The notes: generated by a model from the sequence alone, not told the origin. Shown: positions 25,579-37,885, counted from the first letter of the stretch. The stretch: DNA of 64,000 nucleotides from Paramecium sonneborni (GCA_905182985.1 CAJJDN010000106.1:278607-342606); one strand, 5' to 3'. Program-made: numbers and translations.

Positions 25579-27944
25579 TCATTTTTTACCTTTAGCAGCA
25601 CCTTTTTCTTCCTCTGGTTTTATACCTATACCTAATAGGGCATCTTTAAATTTTTAGTATTCATTTTCAAAGTTAGCTATTTCATCTAATACTTTGGTCT
25701 ATAAAATGATAATATAAATATTGATACATCTCCAGATGATTTATTTTCTTTAACAGGTTAAGCCTGAATTTCTCTTTCATTTTATTATTTAGCTTATTAT
25801 TCTCTAACTTTGAATCTATCAGAATAGTAATTTACTCTTTTAACTTCTCTTTCCCAGAATAATCTCATAGCTTTGACTTCATTTCCTTAATCTTTACATA
25901 AACTTTATGGAAATTCAAGTAGATGTAAAGTACCATCAGAATCTCCAACAGCAACAATATGAGCCATATTATCATTGAATTTTAATGATGTAATAGCACA
26001 TGCAACTACTTGAAATTATAAAGTCCATTTATGTGATTAATCAAGCATATCCCAAACATCTAAATTACCATCTGTTTTTCCTATAATAATAACACCAGCA
26101 CGATAAGGAGAGAATCCACCACAAGTAATATGTGCTTATTTCATGATTAGACTTTCAAAAATAGGAAAAGTAACATTATGTTTCCAAACACAGAAATTAA
26201 AATCATATAATGTTAGTATAACATCTTCAAAGAATGGACTTACATCCAAAGCAATAGGTGGTCTCATACTTCTTTATTATTACCAAATAGATGAAACTAA
26301 TTAATTTTTTTATCCTTCTTCTCCTTATTTTTCTCCCCAATCTAAAATAAAAACTTCACCTTCATCTGATGTTCCTGATAAAGTAGGTGTTTTTTAATCT
26401 ATATATATATTAAATATATTACTTTTTCTAAATTAAATTTATCCTCCACCCATCATTCCTCCACCTTCTGGTCTATACAATTATATTCCATAAGCAGCTT
26501 TCCAAGGAATTGTTGAAATCTATTAGAAGTTCAATAACAATAATTTATACATCTTATTATGTTTTCTTACTGTCTTTATCAATCAATCTACTATCCCAAA
26601 ATAGAATTTATCCATCTGAACTAATACTAGCAAATTAATATGTTTCTTAAGAAGATGTAAGTATAAGATGATTAAAATGTTTCTTATCAAATTCCATTCC
26701 AATAGGAAACCATTTCACAGCTAAAACAGAATTCTTATGAGATGCAACTTATTTTCTTAAGACTTCATTTGAAGAACCTGCTTAATAAGAAGCAGGATCT
26801 TATAAAGCTGAAACCATTTTAGGTTGAAGTTCTTAAATTTCATCTGAAAATAGTAAGAATTTAATAAATACTTCTTTCTTATTTAGTTTTTTAAGTTTTT
26901 TTAGAAGCAAAGACAGAAAGTGCTGTACCACTAAGATCCCATAACATTACTTAACCATTTATAGTTCCACCTATTATAATATTAGGATCTTTTGGATTAA
27001 ATTCAAAAGAAAGTATCTCAAGTGGAGATTATAATAGAAGAACTGGTTCTATAGAATGAATATCTTCAAAATCCCAAAATACTATAAGTGATTTATGAGA
27101 TTTAAGTTAATATATCGCTCTTTCTTCAAAGAGGAGATTTTCTACAAAAGATTCTGCAACAATATATTTAGATTTAATTGCTTAACTAGTTGGTTAGAAT
27201 TAAATGCATTAAATCTTTTTACCTTTGCAATTTAAATAACTGAAACTTTTAATTTCTTTAATTACATTAGTAAGTTCAGCATTTTAATCTACAACAAAAT
27301 ACTTGAGATTATAATACCTCCATTTTATTCTGAGAGTGGTAACACATTGAAATCATCTTAATATATATCAATAGTTTCATTTGATTATAATGCTTCTTCC
27401 ATAATTGGATAAACTATTTCTAAAAATTTACGCAGATTTAAATCTTCTTCTGCTTATTCTTTTCTTTCATCTCCTTCATCTACTTGTAAAGCCTTATTAA
27501 TTTTTCTATTCCAGACTGTCTAAGAACTTGCGTCTTAAAATGGATTGCATCCTTAAATGCCCATTTCAATAACCTTATTTTTAACAAGTTAAAGAGGATC
27601 CTTATCTAAGGCTTTGATCTCCCCTGTTCTTTCTGATGTCTCTTAATCACTAAATTTGAATGTCAAACTAAATTTTTATTTTAAAAACTTACCCAAATTC
27701 TTTTCTCTTTTTAATAAATTACATCTTAATGAGTAGCCTATCTTTTACTGTAAAAGATTGGATTTCCTTTATTAATCAATAAATTTCTTATTTTACCTAA
27801 ATTGTTTCATCTTCATGATCTGTCTTGTATGGTCTAGGTTCTAGTGGCTTCTCTTCTACAAAATCTTCATCTTCTGAAAAATCTTATTTGGAATAAAGAA
27901 TTCAAATTCTTACCTTCCTGCTCATCAGATTCATGTTTGCTCAT
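25579..27944 (-). CDS. Axonemal inner-arm dynein intermediate chain, DNAI3/WDR63 (IC140) type
   Basis: Part of the inner dynein arm I1/f, which sets ciliary waveform. The C-terminal half is a WD40 propeller. Diagnostic blocks are LKSHKSLIVFWDFEDIHS, then EFNPKDPNIIIGGTINGQVM with LWDLSG, matching WDR63 rather than the outer-arm chains. Further blades read IPWKAAYGIQLYRPEGGG and WGEKQGEEGQ. The C-terminal helix before the KGAAKGKK end fits the dynein-chain tail. The N-terminal part is acidic (MSKHESDEQE, then a 31-nt intron at 27883-27913, then EDEDFVEEKPLEPRP). Several more short introns are present and not all were placed exactly. It is complete in the window. Confidence 0.88.
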
Positions 27945-28060
27945 TAAATAATATGAATATTAAACAAATTATTGCGATTGCATAATCATTAATTTTGATA
28001 GCATACTTAAGTATAAACCCTACTCATTATTAACTTGTATTGACTTCTCTAGGAGTCTTT

Positions 28061-30308
28061 ATGTAGATAATTGTTTTGAAATGGAAGAAACATTAAGACA
28101 TTATTACTGAAATATCCTAAATATTATTAACAGTGCCTATGGGAATCATTTTATAAGATGTTTGCAGTACATTAATTGTAACTTTATAACTTATACATAT
28201 GAAACCAACTAAATTTCTATTATTTAAACTCTCTTATGTAATTATTTTAGGAATCATTATGCATGGACAAATCTAGGATATTATTCTGATATGTTTATCT
28301 TTACTTACTTTTGCTATTGATACTAAATTAGATTAACCATCATTCTAAGATTCATCAAATTAACTCTCATCCAAAAAATTACGAGAAGAGAATGAACTCG
28401 ATAAAACAGATAAATCTGATAAAATACATCTTTAATCTATTGCTTATAGTGATAATTAAGCTGGACATAGAACTAGTACTAAATGTAAATTCATTTTAAA
28501 ATTTCATTTAGATTAATTTCTATAAATCCTTGATGAATTTCCTGATGGTGTTGCTTTAATCATTTTTGATGAAAATCGATTACCATAAGTTGATTTCTGT
28601 AATTAAACAATAATGAATCTATTACATACAACATAATAAGATTTATTGAGTTCTTTGATGTCTCTCAAAAATCTACATATCATGAAGAAAAACCAATAAA
28701 CTTAAGATCTAGCCACCTCAATCTCGACATATAGAAGTATGTATTCTCCAGAAAAGCACAAAATTGGAATTGTCAGATCCATGTATAGAGCATCAACTAC
28801 TGTTTAGAATCATAAAAATGAAATGTTCATTAATACAAAATTAAAATTCTCTAAAAATGTAAACTTTTCACTTAAGATAGCCTTTCAAAATGGCCTTAGA
28901 ATAAGCTATTCTCTAAATCCATTCATAAGAAGTGTAGTCACTATTAACAAAAACTCAAATTGGTTTTGATTTACATACCATTTTAAATGGATATACAACA
29001 TCTTAATCAAAAAAAGATATTTGTATTGAAATCAAATTGTTTATCTCTTACCTTAATGATTAACCATAATTATTAATACTAACAAGGGATGTTTCATATA
29101 AAGATTATATTAAATACATCAATTAACATAGTAAAGCTAAATCTAATTCATTAAATTTTGTTTCACATGAAATTAGAACTCCAATTAGATGTATTATTTA
29201 GTTGTTAGAAGAATTTGAATAAAAAAATGATACTATCAAAAATGTTCTCTGGAATTGTTATTATTTATTAAATTTCAGTCATGATTTACTTGATCTAGCA
29301 TAAATTAAAGTAGGTAAATTTAAATTATAAAAAATCAAATTTGATTTAGAATAATTGATTTTATAATTATTTGATTTATTTAGAGTAGAAGCAAAGAAAA
29401 ATTAAATTTCATTGAAATTAGAATACGAAGAAGAAACTCCTAAATAAATATGTAATGATGAAATTAGAATAAAATAGGTATTGATTAATTTAATTGGAAA
29501 TGCATTTAAATTCACATTTGAAGGTAGTATTACTGTAATAGTTTCAAATTAAAAAGATGGAACTTTAATAATTAAAATAAGTGATACAGGTTTGGGAATT
29601 AGGGAGGAAGATAGAAAGAAATTAATGAAAGCATTTGGTCGATTAGATGATGATGAAACTAAATAATTTAATAGATCTGGTGTTGGATTAGGATTATTGA
29701 TTAGTAATATGATTTGCAAATCTTTATCTAAAAAAGAGTCTGGCATCAAAATCGAATCAGAACTCTATAAAGGAAGTTCATTTTCTTTTGAAATAGATTA
29801 TGAAACTGAATTTGATACTATCATTATTGGTGGTAATGATAGTCCTAATGAGGAAGAAGATTAAGTTGGAGATGAAGCCTAACCTAGAGTTCAACGTATT
29901 TATTCAAATCAAGCTTTTCGATAGAGAGAAATATTAATTATTGATGATAATTAATTTAACATTGATATTTTGATTAAACTATTTAATCGTAAAGGAATTA
30001 ATCGAATTGATTATGCAATAAATTGTTAACATGCATTAAAAATTTTAGATGAAAGAATTCAAAATCATATCTATTATCGAGTTATTCTTTTGGATATTGA
30101 AATGCCAATAATTGATGGTTTCGGTACTGCTAAGATGATTAAACAATAAGTTAATGATACAATGATTACTATGCCTGTTCTTATTGCAGTGAGTGGACAT
30201 GGTATACATATGAAACAATAAGCTTTAAATAATGGATTTGTTGATTATTATGAAAAACCATTAAAAGTTTAAGACATTGAGGAGATCATCACTCGTTATC
30301 TACAATGA
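28061..30308 (+). CDS. Membrane hybrid histidine kinase with receiver domain
   Basis: Two-component sensor that autophosphorylates on His and passes the phosphate to its own receiver Asp. Two hydrophobic stretches lie in residues 15-90 (ISQILLTVPMGIILQDV; FLLFKLSYVIILGIIM and IILICLSLLTFAI). A PAS-like stretch follows (LQILDEFPDGVALIIFDE). The kinase core is intact: NFVSHEIRTPI (H-box), LINLIGNAFKFT (N-box), ISDTGLGI (G1) and SGVGLGLLISNM (G2). The receiver has ILIIDDNQFN (acidic pocket), VILLDIEMPIIDGF (phospho-Asp), AVSG and YEKPL (Lys). One 22-nt intron near 28859 joins KFSKN to PFKMALEQ; the spliced length is 741 residues. Such kinases are typical of bacteria, plants, fungi and ciliates but are absent from animals. 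Confidence 0.92.
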
Positions 30309-30355
30309 TTTAATTTTTTATAAAAATACTAATTTAAATTAAAATTATCGTTAAG

Positions 30356-30790
30356 ATGTTTGTTTGTTGTGGAAAAAAGAAAAAAGATCGGAAACATGCT
30401 TCTTTAGGGAATCTTCATTAGTTAAATTTAATTTGTTAGGATGGACTATACTTTGATAAGAATCTTAAAATAATTACAGAATTCAATAAAACAAATGTAT
30501 TCAAAATAAATTTAATTGAATATAGTTTAGTGATACCATAAGAGGAAACTGCAAATATTATTGTCCAATATGTTTTAAATATTATGATTGTATGATGTTA
30601 AACATATATTTTAATAGGTATGCTAAATACAACTTGTTGTTCAAATTATGTCTGTCATGTTTGTGCAGTTTAATCTCTAGCAAACAAAATGTACAATTGT
30701 CATTATTGTCGAAATGAGTAGTGTAAATATGTTGATGTTGATCCTAAACATTAGTTAAAAATATATACAGATTCACATACTAAAATATGA
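30356..30790 (+). CDS. Small RING-type zinc-finger protein
   Basis: Likely E3 ubiquitin ligase or adaptor. Introns at 30525-30544 (20 nt) and 30590-30617 (28 nt) give 128 residues. It starts MFVCCGKKKKDRKHASLG: the Cys pair near the N-terminus beside a Lys-rich patch could be palmitoylated (inference). The second half is a Cys/His cluster: YYCPICFKYYDCML, TTCCSNYVCHVCAV and YNCHYCRNEQCKYVDVDP. Spacing (CPIC, CC, CHVC, CHYC) matches a cross-braced RING, though the first loop is short. No other domain. It ends 25 bases before the Rab start, on the same strand. Confidence 0.75.
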
Positions 30791-30815
30791 AATTTATATT
30801 AATTAATATATACAA

Positions 30816-31512
30816 ATGTAAAAAGTAGATTACATCTTTAAGATTGTACTAATTGGATCCTAGAATGTAGGCAAGTCTTCTATTATGGCCAGATTTATAG
30901 ATCAAGTTTTTAATGATAGTTACCTTTCCACAGTGGGGGTTGATTTCAGAATCAAAACACTTTCCATACACGATAAAACGTAAATGTTTAATAACACTTA
31001 TTAGTATTAAAATGTAGATTTGGGATACTGCTGGATAAGAAAGATTTTAGGCTTTAACTTAATCTCATTACAAAGGAGCTCATGGTTGCATTGCTGTATA
31101 TGATGTTACAAGTGAAAGGTTATTCAAATTTTCTTATTTCACAAATAGATCATTTGAAGATGCCAAGAAGTTCTTAAAGTTAGTAATTGAAGAACATGGG
31201 TTGATTCCTGAAGCATGTTATTTAATTGCAAATAAAGTTGATTTAGTCAATAAAAGAGTAGTATGTAAATTCTAAATATTCAAGATTCTTGGAAAAAATG
31301 GAAATGACTTTGCATAAGATTTAGGAGTTAATTATTTAGAAACTTCTGCTAAAACAGGGGATAATGTAAATTAATTATTTTTGGATTTGGGCAAAATTAT
31401 CTTAAATTTAGTGGATCAGAAACGCACAAATGCATAACCACCAGAAAATGATACTAGATTAAGAACATTAGATACATAAAAAATAGAATAAGAATAAGGT
31501 TGTAAGTGCTGA
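30816..31512 (+). CDS. Rab-family small GTPase
   Basis: Regulates vesicle traffic when bound to GTP and membrane. All nucleotide motifs are visible: IGSQNVGKSS (P-loop), TVGVDF (switch I), IWDTAGQERFQAL (switch II), ANKVDL (guanine binding) and ETSAKTGDN. The C-terminus is GCKC before TGA, a dual-geranylgeranyl CxC ending. Introns at 30980-31004, 31119-31148 and 31261-31284 give 205 residues. Gln in the P-loop (GSQNVGKS rather than GDSGVGKS) is unusual, so the subfamily is unclear. Starts only 25 bases after the RING gene. Confidence 0.92.
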
Positions 31513-31713
31513 AATCTATATTTTTAAAATCAATAGAATTTATTAGATATATTTTTATTCAAAAAAATTGGCAGAATCTCATCTACATTATATTTGTAGC
31601 TTTATCAAATTAATATTTTATTATAAATTTCTGATAACTGTATCATATAAATACTGCCAATTTTTAATTGCTTTGCTTAAATAAATTTAATATACCATAA
31701 TTAAGTTTTAATT

Positions 31714-32281
31714 ATGATATCAAAAAGCAGAGTATTACTTACTTTAAGTAGGCCTTAAATAACTTATTCTTTCTCCTTAAGTATAATATTGATTCTATAA
31801 AGGTAATAAACTTAGAAATTAAGTTTTTAAAGGATCAATATATAGAGCTATTGGTATTTTGGCAGGAATTTAAGTCAGTGCAACATTTATTTCACATTAT
31901 TTTGTAGATAAATAAGTGATTTTTCCTGTTGAAGATTATTTATAGAATGATAAGATTAAAGAAAATTAACATTACTCAATAGCTGGAATAATAAAACCTG
32001 GATCTATAGAAATAAAAAGAGGTACTTTGGATGTAAAATTTATTCTTACAAATTTTGATGATGATATTTCTGTCATCTATAGAGGAGAAACAAAATATGA
32101 ATTTAAAGAAGGAGAAACTATTGTTATTACTGCATATACACCTGATTTAAAGAATAAAAAAAGAATAATAGGTCTTGATTATTAGACCAAACATTCAATG
32201 GATGGATATATGTGGGAAGATAAAGTTGGAGTTAATCGCAATAATTATGGACTCAATTCTAAATTATAATCTTAATTATGA
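31714..32281 (+). CDS. CcmE-like mitochondrial haem chaperone (cytochrome c maturation system I)
   Basis: CcmE binds haem covalently through one His and hands it to apocytochrome c. The 181-residue protein (intron 31781-31802) starts MISKSRVLLTLSRPQITYSF, a basic presequence for mitochondria, followed by one membrane helix (IYRAIGILAGIQVSATFI). The soluble beta-barrel has YSIAGIIKPGSIEIKRGTLD, VKFILTNFDDDISVIYRGET and FKEGETIVITAYT, matching CcmE's GxVxxGS and YxGxxPxxFxEG blocks. The end reads TKHSMDGYMWED, corresponding to the haem-binding KHDENYxP motif with His and Tyr kept. Ciliates are known to use Ccm-type maturation, which fits. Its stop lies 8 bases from that of the convergent gene. 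Confidence 0.87.
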
Positions 32282-32289
32282 AACAATAT

Positions 32290-33279
32290 TCATTTATTTA
32301 AGTATTTGTTACTATTGTCTTCTAATCCTCTTTTTTTTGATTTATTTTTGATGTTATTATTAGGTTGATTATTATTATTATTATTTGATTTTAATTCTTC
32401 GATCTCTTATTTTAAAGTTTGTATTAACTATTTTTATTATTATCTGATAAATTCACTTTTTTCAAAATTTTCTTATAATCTTTATTATTCTTATTCTATT
32501 TAACTAAATTTTTCATTTTATTATAAAACTTTCTTCAATTTTTTATTTAACTAGTCTATTTAGGATTGCATTTATTAATTTTTTTACTTTTCCTTAATTA
32601 ATTAAGCCCTATCATCTTCCCATTGTTTTCTTAATTGAGAGACTTTTATTTGTAATGATTAAACATCTTATTATTAAGTGCTGATTCCTCTTTATAATGA
32701 AGTTTGTGATTTTTCTTTGCTTTTTGATTTAGCTTAACTCAAAGATTTTCTTTAAGCTTTAGATTAAGATAATTTATTCTCTGCACTTTCAATATTCTTT
32801 TCTAATTATTAAAATTTATTCTTTCTTTCATCATGAAAAGAAGATTTATTAAGTGTTTTGGTTGAATGTTCTTATTCTGTAAATTTAATCTGTTTTTTGT
32901 GAGATGATTAATTATGATTATATTTATTCTTTAAAGGTGTTTCTTCATCTGAATCCTTAACTTCTTATTATTATACTAATTAATTTGGTTAGATTTGTTT
33001 TTCAATATTTTTTTGAATTCTTGCTTCAATAGTAATAATTTTATCTTATATTTCATTGAGATCACCATTAGTAGTTCGTTTAGTTTAAGATGTAGGATTA
33101 TTACTTAATGCTCTTATACTAGATTGTTAAATTGATTCTTATTCAAAATAAGATGATGGTTATGTTTTTTGGAGATAACTTGGAACATTATTATATTTAA
33201 GCATGTCAAGTTCTTTGTCTAAGAGAGTATTGAGAAAACTCAGTTTTTCTTATGGAATAGGACTTTGATTTTATTGCAT
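32290..33279 (-). CDS. Coiled-coil protein, Gln- and Lys-rich
   Basis: One intron-free frame of 329 residues from MQQNQSPIPQEKLSFLNTLL to a TGA at 32290. The middle and C-terminal thirds show heptad-like runs typical of long coiled coil: QSLQIKVSQLRKQWEDDRAQ, IDQLNKKLKKVLQQNEKFSQ and KQLIQTLKQEIEELKS. Most glutamines are TAA/TAG codons, so the gene would be unreadable in the standard code. A run of Asn near the end is low-complexity. The Ser-rich part before the coil (SQAKSKSKEKSQ) may be phosphorylated. Structural role likely, perhaps cytoskeletal or basal-body (inference). Confidence 0.7.
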
Positions 33280-33311
33280 TTGAAAATTTAAAATATATTA
33301 CAGTTGTCATT

Positions 33312-33926
33312 TCATTATAGGTTCAATTAGAATTCCTAATAATCAATTTTTGGAACCATATCAATAACAGCTTCTAATAATCCATTTGGTAATACTCCTC
33401 CAGGTCTCCAATATTAATTAGCACCTACTTCATTTCCAGTAGGCATTCTAACACCAAATTTCTCAGGAAATGGAACATCTATTCTACTCAACCTTCTAAA
33501 TTACCAGCCTCCTGGGGTAACTCCAAGATTTCTCTCTACAATTGATAAATTGCCATTTGCTGTCTTTAATAATTAATCCATTTATGATTTTGGTATCACA
33601 AATATTCCATTTTTATTTCCTATGAATTCTCTACCATTATTATCCAACCATGCTGTTGTTATTATAAATGATGCTCCATATCTAAAATACTTCAAATGTT
33701 AATCAATATATTCTTAATTCATATATTCTTAAGGTTATGGTCTATTTCCTTTAGGTTTTGCTACAACCAATTATTCTGTCCAACCTGAATGATAAATTAA
33801 CCGAATCTTTTCTTTATTTCTTGGAGGGTCTTTTGGATCAACTTCATAACAAGAATCCTTTTTTAGATTTATCCCATTAATACTTGTTGTGTATTTGCCA
33901 TCATTAATATGACAATCAAGAGACAT
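33312..33926 (-). CDS. Protein with a bacterial-looking domain of unknown function
   Basis: One frame of 204 residues without introns, from MSLDCHINDGKYTTSING. The second half is well ordered: SIVERNLGVTPGGW, FRRLSRIDVPFPEKFGVRMP, TGNEVGANQYWRPGGVLPNG and GLLEAVIDMVP. From memory this ERxLGV...RxDxPxPxxxxxRMPxGxExGANxxWxPGG...PEAVxD pattern occurs in bacterial proteins, sometimes at the ends of large secreted proteins; I cannot confirm this without a search. No signal peptide or membrane helix. Lack of introns and this pattern suggest possible horizontal transfer (inference). Codon use does not stand out (TAA/TAG as Gln occurs), so any transfer would be old. Confidence 0.6.
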
Positions 33927-33970
33927 ATTGTTTTCATATATAAAACGAATAATTATTAATTATATAATCC

Positions 33971-34728
33971 TCAATTTAATTTCACTATAGTCTCTTATTA
34001 TATAAAGCTTTTATTATTTTCTTAGTATTTTGTCCACCAATTCATAAGATAAGTATCATTTATCAAATTGAACCAAGGTGTAAATTTTTTCTAAATATGT
34101 TACAAACTTTACTTAGTTTTATTATTTAAATTGTAAAAATTCCCTCTGACTTAACCATTTGCAATCTTATACTTCTTCTGGGTTCCATTCAATCTTAGGC
34201 TATTCTTATTCCAATTTTGCAAAATATATATAATCCACTATCTTGTAAAATAAAAGGAATACATTCATATTCTCCAAATTGATCACTATCTTTAGCAGAG
34301 TATATTATTTTTTAGATTAATTCTATTTTTGTATCCTTAATATCAAAATTCAACTCTGCAAGTGTTCTTTATCTAACATAATATTCACTGAGTCGATATT
34401 TCATAAGTGCGTCGTTCTCATTTCCGTGATAGAGTTAATGACTACAACATGTATTAGCCCATAATAAAGGAAATGTTTTTTTAGCATTACTGCGTTATTA
34501 TAGGAGTAATCTGTATTGTGAATCAAATAAAAATAAACTAAAGGCTCTATGAGGGTAAGATTGTTGATTGAAAATGTATTTAGTTGAATGAGCTAGCCAT
34601 TTTTCAATAGGTTCTTTTAATGTTATTTGTTATCAATATATACCTTTTAGTTAATCATTAAAGTCAACTAAGATCAATTACTAAGTTTTTTCTTATGAAA
34701 ACTTAAATTACAAACGAATTCTTTTCAT
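33971..34728 (-). CDS. Isopentenyl-diphosphate delta-isomerase, type I
   Basis: Interconverts isopentenyl and dimethylallyl diphosphate, feeding isoprenoid and prenyl-anchor synthesis. Type I enzymes have a Nudix-like fold. The sequence shows SYPHRAFSLFLFDSQYRLLL, then QQRSNAKKTFPLLWANTCCS with HQL, the active-site Cys block (NTCCSH), the second block GEYEVDYIYFAKLE with the metal-binding Glu, and FTPWFNLINDTYLMNWW, all class-defining. Introns at 34614-34643 (30 nt) and two more (25 and 22 nt) give 226 residues, the usual size. Its start codon lies only 9 bases from that of the divergent transporter gene. Confidence 0.93.
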
Positions 34729-34737
34729 TAATAATAA

Positions 34738-36205
34738 ATGAGTGAACTTTAATTAATTCGTCCTCTCTATAAATAGGGATCAGTAATGAAAGAATTAACT
34801 ATAGCTTCCCTACAAACAGCGATGAGTTTTTTGTTAGAATATCTACCAAATACAATTTCAATTTATTTGCTTGAATTCAAGGAAGACTCTTTATTAGTCG
34901 GAGCCTTAGGGTTAGGAATTCTTACAACTTAAGCATTCGGAATGGGAATTTTAAATGGTTTAGCTACAGGATTAGAAACCTTAGTATCATAAGCTTATGG
35001 AGCAAATCATTATGAATTATGTGCAAAATTGTATTATAGATCGTTGTTTTTGTGCACATTGTTTATGATACCTATTTCCCTATTCTTGATCTTTTCAACA
35101 TAGATAATATCTTTTATCAATAAGTACAAGTGCTGGTTTACTTTAGCAATACAGAATTAGCAGAAGAAACAGGACATTTCAATAGATATATGATTTTAGC
35201 AGTCTATTTGAATGCAATCTTTGTGAATACAAAAGTATTTTTAAATGGTTAAAACATTTACAAATATCAATTCTACACTCAGCTTGTCACATGCATTCTT
35301 TTTATTGGAATAAGTTATTTTTTTATTGTCAAACAAGAGTTAGGAATAGTAGGTTGTGCATTAAGTTTAACAAGTTTAGATCTATTGAATAACATTATCT
35401 TATTTTCATTTATTTTTGTAACTAAATGTAGTCAAGCAACTCTATTTAAATTTAAAAGATAATACTTATAAAATACATTAAAATTTTTAAAAGAAGCTAT
35501 TCCTATAGGTTCTATATTGTGGTTAGAATGGATAAGCTTTGATTTTTATGTAATCTTAGTTAGTTATCTAAAAACATAAACAATAAGTGCTCATGTATTA
35601 ATGTCAAATTTTGCAGGATTTCTATATTAATTTAGTTATGGAATATCGATTGCATCAACAACATTTGTAGGTAATGAAATGGGAAGAAAGAAAATAGAAA
35701 TGGCTAAAAAATACACCAAAGCTACATTTTTTATAGATGGAATCTTTTTATTAATAACTTTAGGATTGTTTACAATATTTGGAAATTCTTTAATTGAAAT
35801 TTTGAGTGAAGATGAAACAGTTATTTCAGAAATCCAGTCTTCAAAATATTTATTAGTAGCATTTATTATTTTGGATGGTATAGTATTAATTTAAAAATAA
35901 AAGGTTTATAAGCAATAATTTCAGGATTAGTAAGAGCAATAGGAAGAGAGGCTAGCGCTTCAATTACATTTATATTATGTTATTTGGTCTTGGGAGAAAT
36001 TATTGGATACTTCCTTTGTTATACTGCTGATTTTGGACTTAAGGGAGTTTGGATTGGTATTGTAATAGGAGCATTAGCTTATGATGTCATACAATTTGTA
36101 AATTTGATATGGAAAGATTGGAATGTTTTGGCTGATATTATTCTTGATAAATTAATCATTTTACATTAATAATAGATTATAGTATTCTAGGAAGAGGAAA
36201 TATGA
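34738..36205 (+). CDS. MATE-family multidrug/toxin efflux transporter
   Basis: Exports cationic compounds by H+ or Na+ antiport, here probably at the plasma or a vacuole membrane. The 472-residue protein has about 12 hydrophobic segments; introns are at 35124-35146 and 35878-35903. Typical blocks: ALGLGILTTQAFGMGILNGL and ETLVSQAYGANHYELCAKLY in the N-lobe, and SYGISIASTTFVGNEMGR with GLVRAIGREASASITFILCY in the C-lobe. The QAYGA and NEMGR motifs are MATE signatures. The first possible ATG (34738) is 9 bases from the divergent gene; a second at 34789 would also leave the transporter core whole and may be the true start. Confidence 0.92.
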
Positions 36206-36247
36206 ATAATATTTTAAATAATTATATTTTATTGAATCTCATTAATT

Positions 36248-37885
36248 ATGATCATAATTTATATAATGATTTAGATCTTTGCAACTGCAAAAGAAATATC
36301 ACTTTATCCTAATGAAGTAAATATCATTGATACCTTTTAAGAATATGGCATTATTTTAGGAGCAAATATCACTTACTTATCATCAAATTCTCATTAATAT
36401 AATATAATCAAATAAAAACTAATTAATTCTTAAATTCATAAAATACCTTTGGTTTACTAAATAAATAACCCTTTTTTCAAATCCTTTTATGTTAATGGTT
36501 CTTTATAGAAGTAGATTGAATAAAATTATATTCTTTCTATGGTTCCAATATCAACTGGATCCATTTTAGCAGTTGTCTTATATAATAATGGTAAGTTAGC
36601 TTATATAAAGGAAGATAATAATAATTATTTATTAGTAGAATAAAATTAATCAATATCGATTGATACAATTTAATTACAAAATCGTGTTTATATGTTTTAT
36701 TTATCAACTAAATAACAAATATTGATAATACTAAATAAATAATTAATCAAAGTATCTATTAATGTGAATGAATCTAAAATATTTGGTAACAATTTTAAAC
36801 AAAATGATGATAAATTCTTGACTACTTAAAAGATATTGCTTGTCGAAGATCTCTTATTCATTACTAGAAATAGGGAGCTGAGTATCTATTCAATAAATTA
36901 AGAAGTTGTGGAGAATTAGTTTTAGAATTATAATTTTACATATAATTTAGATGATATCAAAGTTATTTTTGAAAATGGCATATATAAGGTGTTTATTTTA
37001 AATAGAAGATTTGGTGTAACAATTTTTAGTTATGATCCAAAATTGAAATCATTTAATGAAATTTCATCATTCGATTAAATTTCTTATAAAGGATATTTAA
37101 TTGGTGTAAATAATTAGATTTTAATAATTGTTGATGAAGAAGATAATGAATCTATTATTTATGAATTCCATTACAATGAGTAATTTCATAAATGGTAGAT
37201 ATATAATCACCGACTGATATAACAAAAAATTAAAGATATTGAATTTACCATTAATAATGTAATTTTAATTGGTCAAAATGGACATCAAATAATTTATCAT
37301 TCTATACCTCCTGAAAACTTTTTACCTCAAAATTATGTCACCATTCCTGGATTACAATAAATTAATCTAATAAATAAAACAGGAAATTTTAATCAAACAT
37401 TGATAGGTATTACGAAACACACATTTTACATTTTTTAATTGTATTAATCTCCACAAAAAATAATATGCACTTATACTGATGATTTAAGTCCAATAAAATT
37501 CATTTATTATTAGAATTCTACTAAATGTTCTATAATGCCTTAAAAATAAGACGGAAACTTATGCCTTTTCGTTTCAAATTACACAATTAATTATATCTAT
37601 CCAATTATTACTTTAAAATACAAAATATAAGAAGAGATTATTGTAATCTCTATTGTTATTATATCTATTATATTTATTCTCCTAATTGTAGCTAAAAGAA
37701 AATGCAAGAAAAATGTTAGAACTAGGTCAGAAAATTAAAATTAATCTGACTGTAGTCAATATGGAAGCCCAAAGAACTAAGACTAATAAGCTTTAAAAAG
37801 CCACACATATACTATGGATAATGAACCCAATGGATCCATCGAACTTGTACCTACATCTAAAAATATAGATCAAAGTCCCAGTTGA
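36248..37885 (+). CDS. Type I membrane protein, ciliate-specific, tandem copy A
   Basis: A single intron-free frame of 545 residues. MIIIYIMIQIFATAKEISLY is a signal peptide. A long luminal or extracellular region follows with many Tyr/Asn/Ile-rich beta-like strands, including ILIGQNGHQIIYHSIPPENF and NQTLIGITKHTFYIFQ, the repeated texture of a beta-propeller. Near the end is one membrane helix (EEIIVISIVIISIIFILLIV) followed by a basic KRKCKKNVRTR stop-transfer and a short Ser/Asn-rich cytosolic tail. The downstream gene at 37938 is clearly a paralogue in the same orientation, 52 bases away. Possible surface receptor or adhesion protein; function unknown. Confidence 0.75.

Noticed and set aside
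32253..32281. Overlap of the convergent CcmE and coiled-coil genes
   Set aside because: Recounting the A8 run at the 3' end puts the coiled-coil stop at 32290, so the genes do not overlap.
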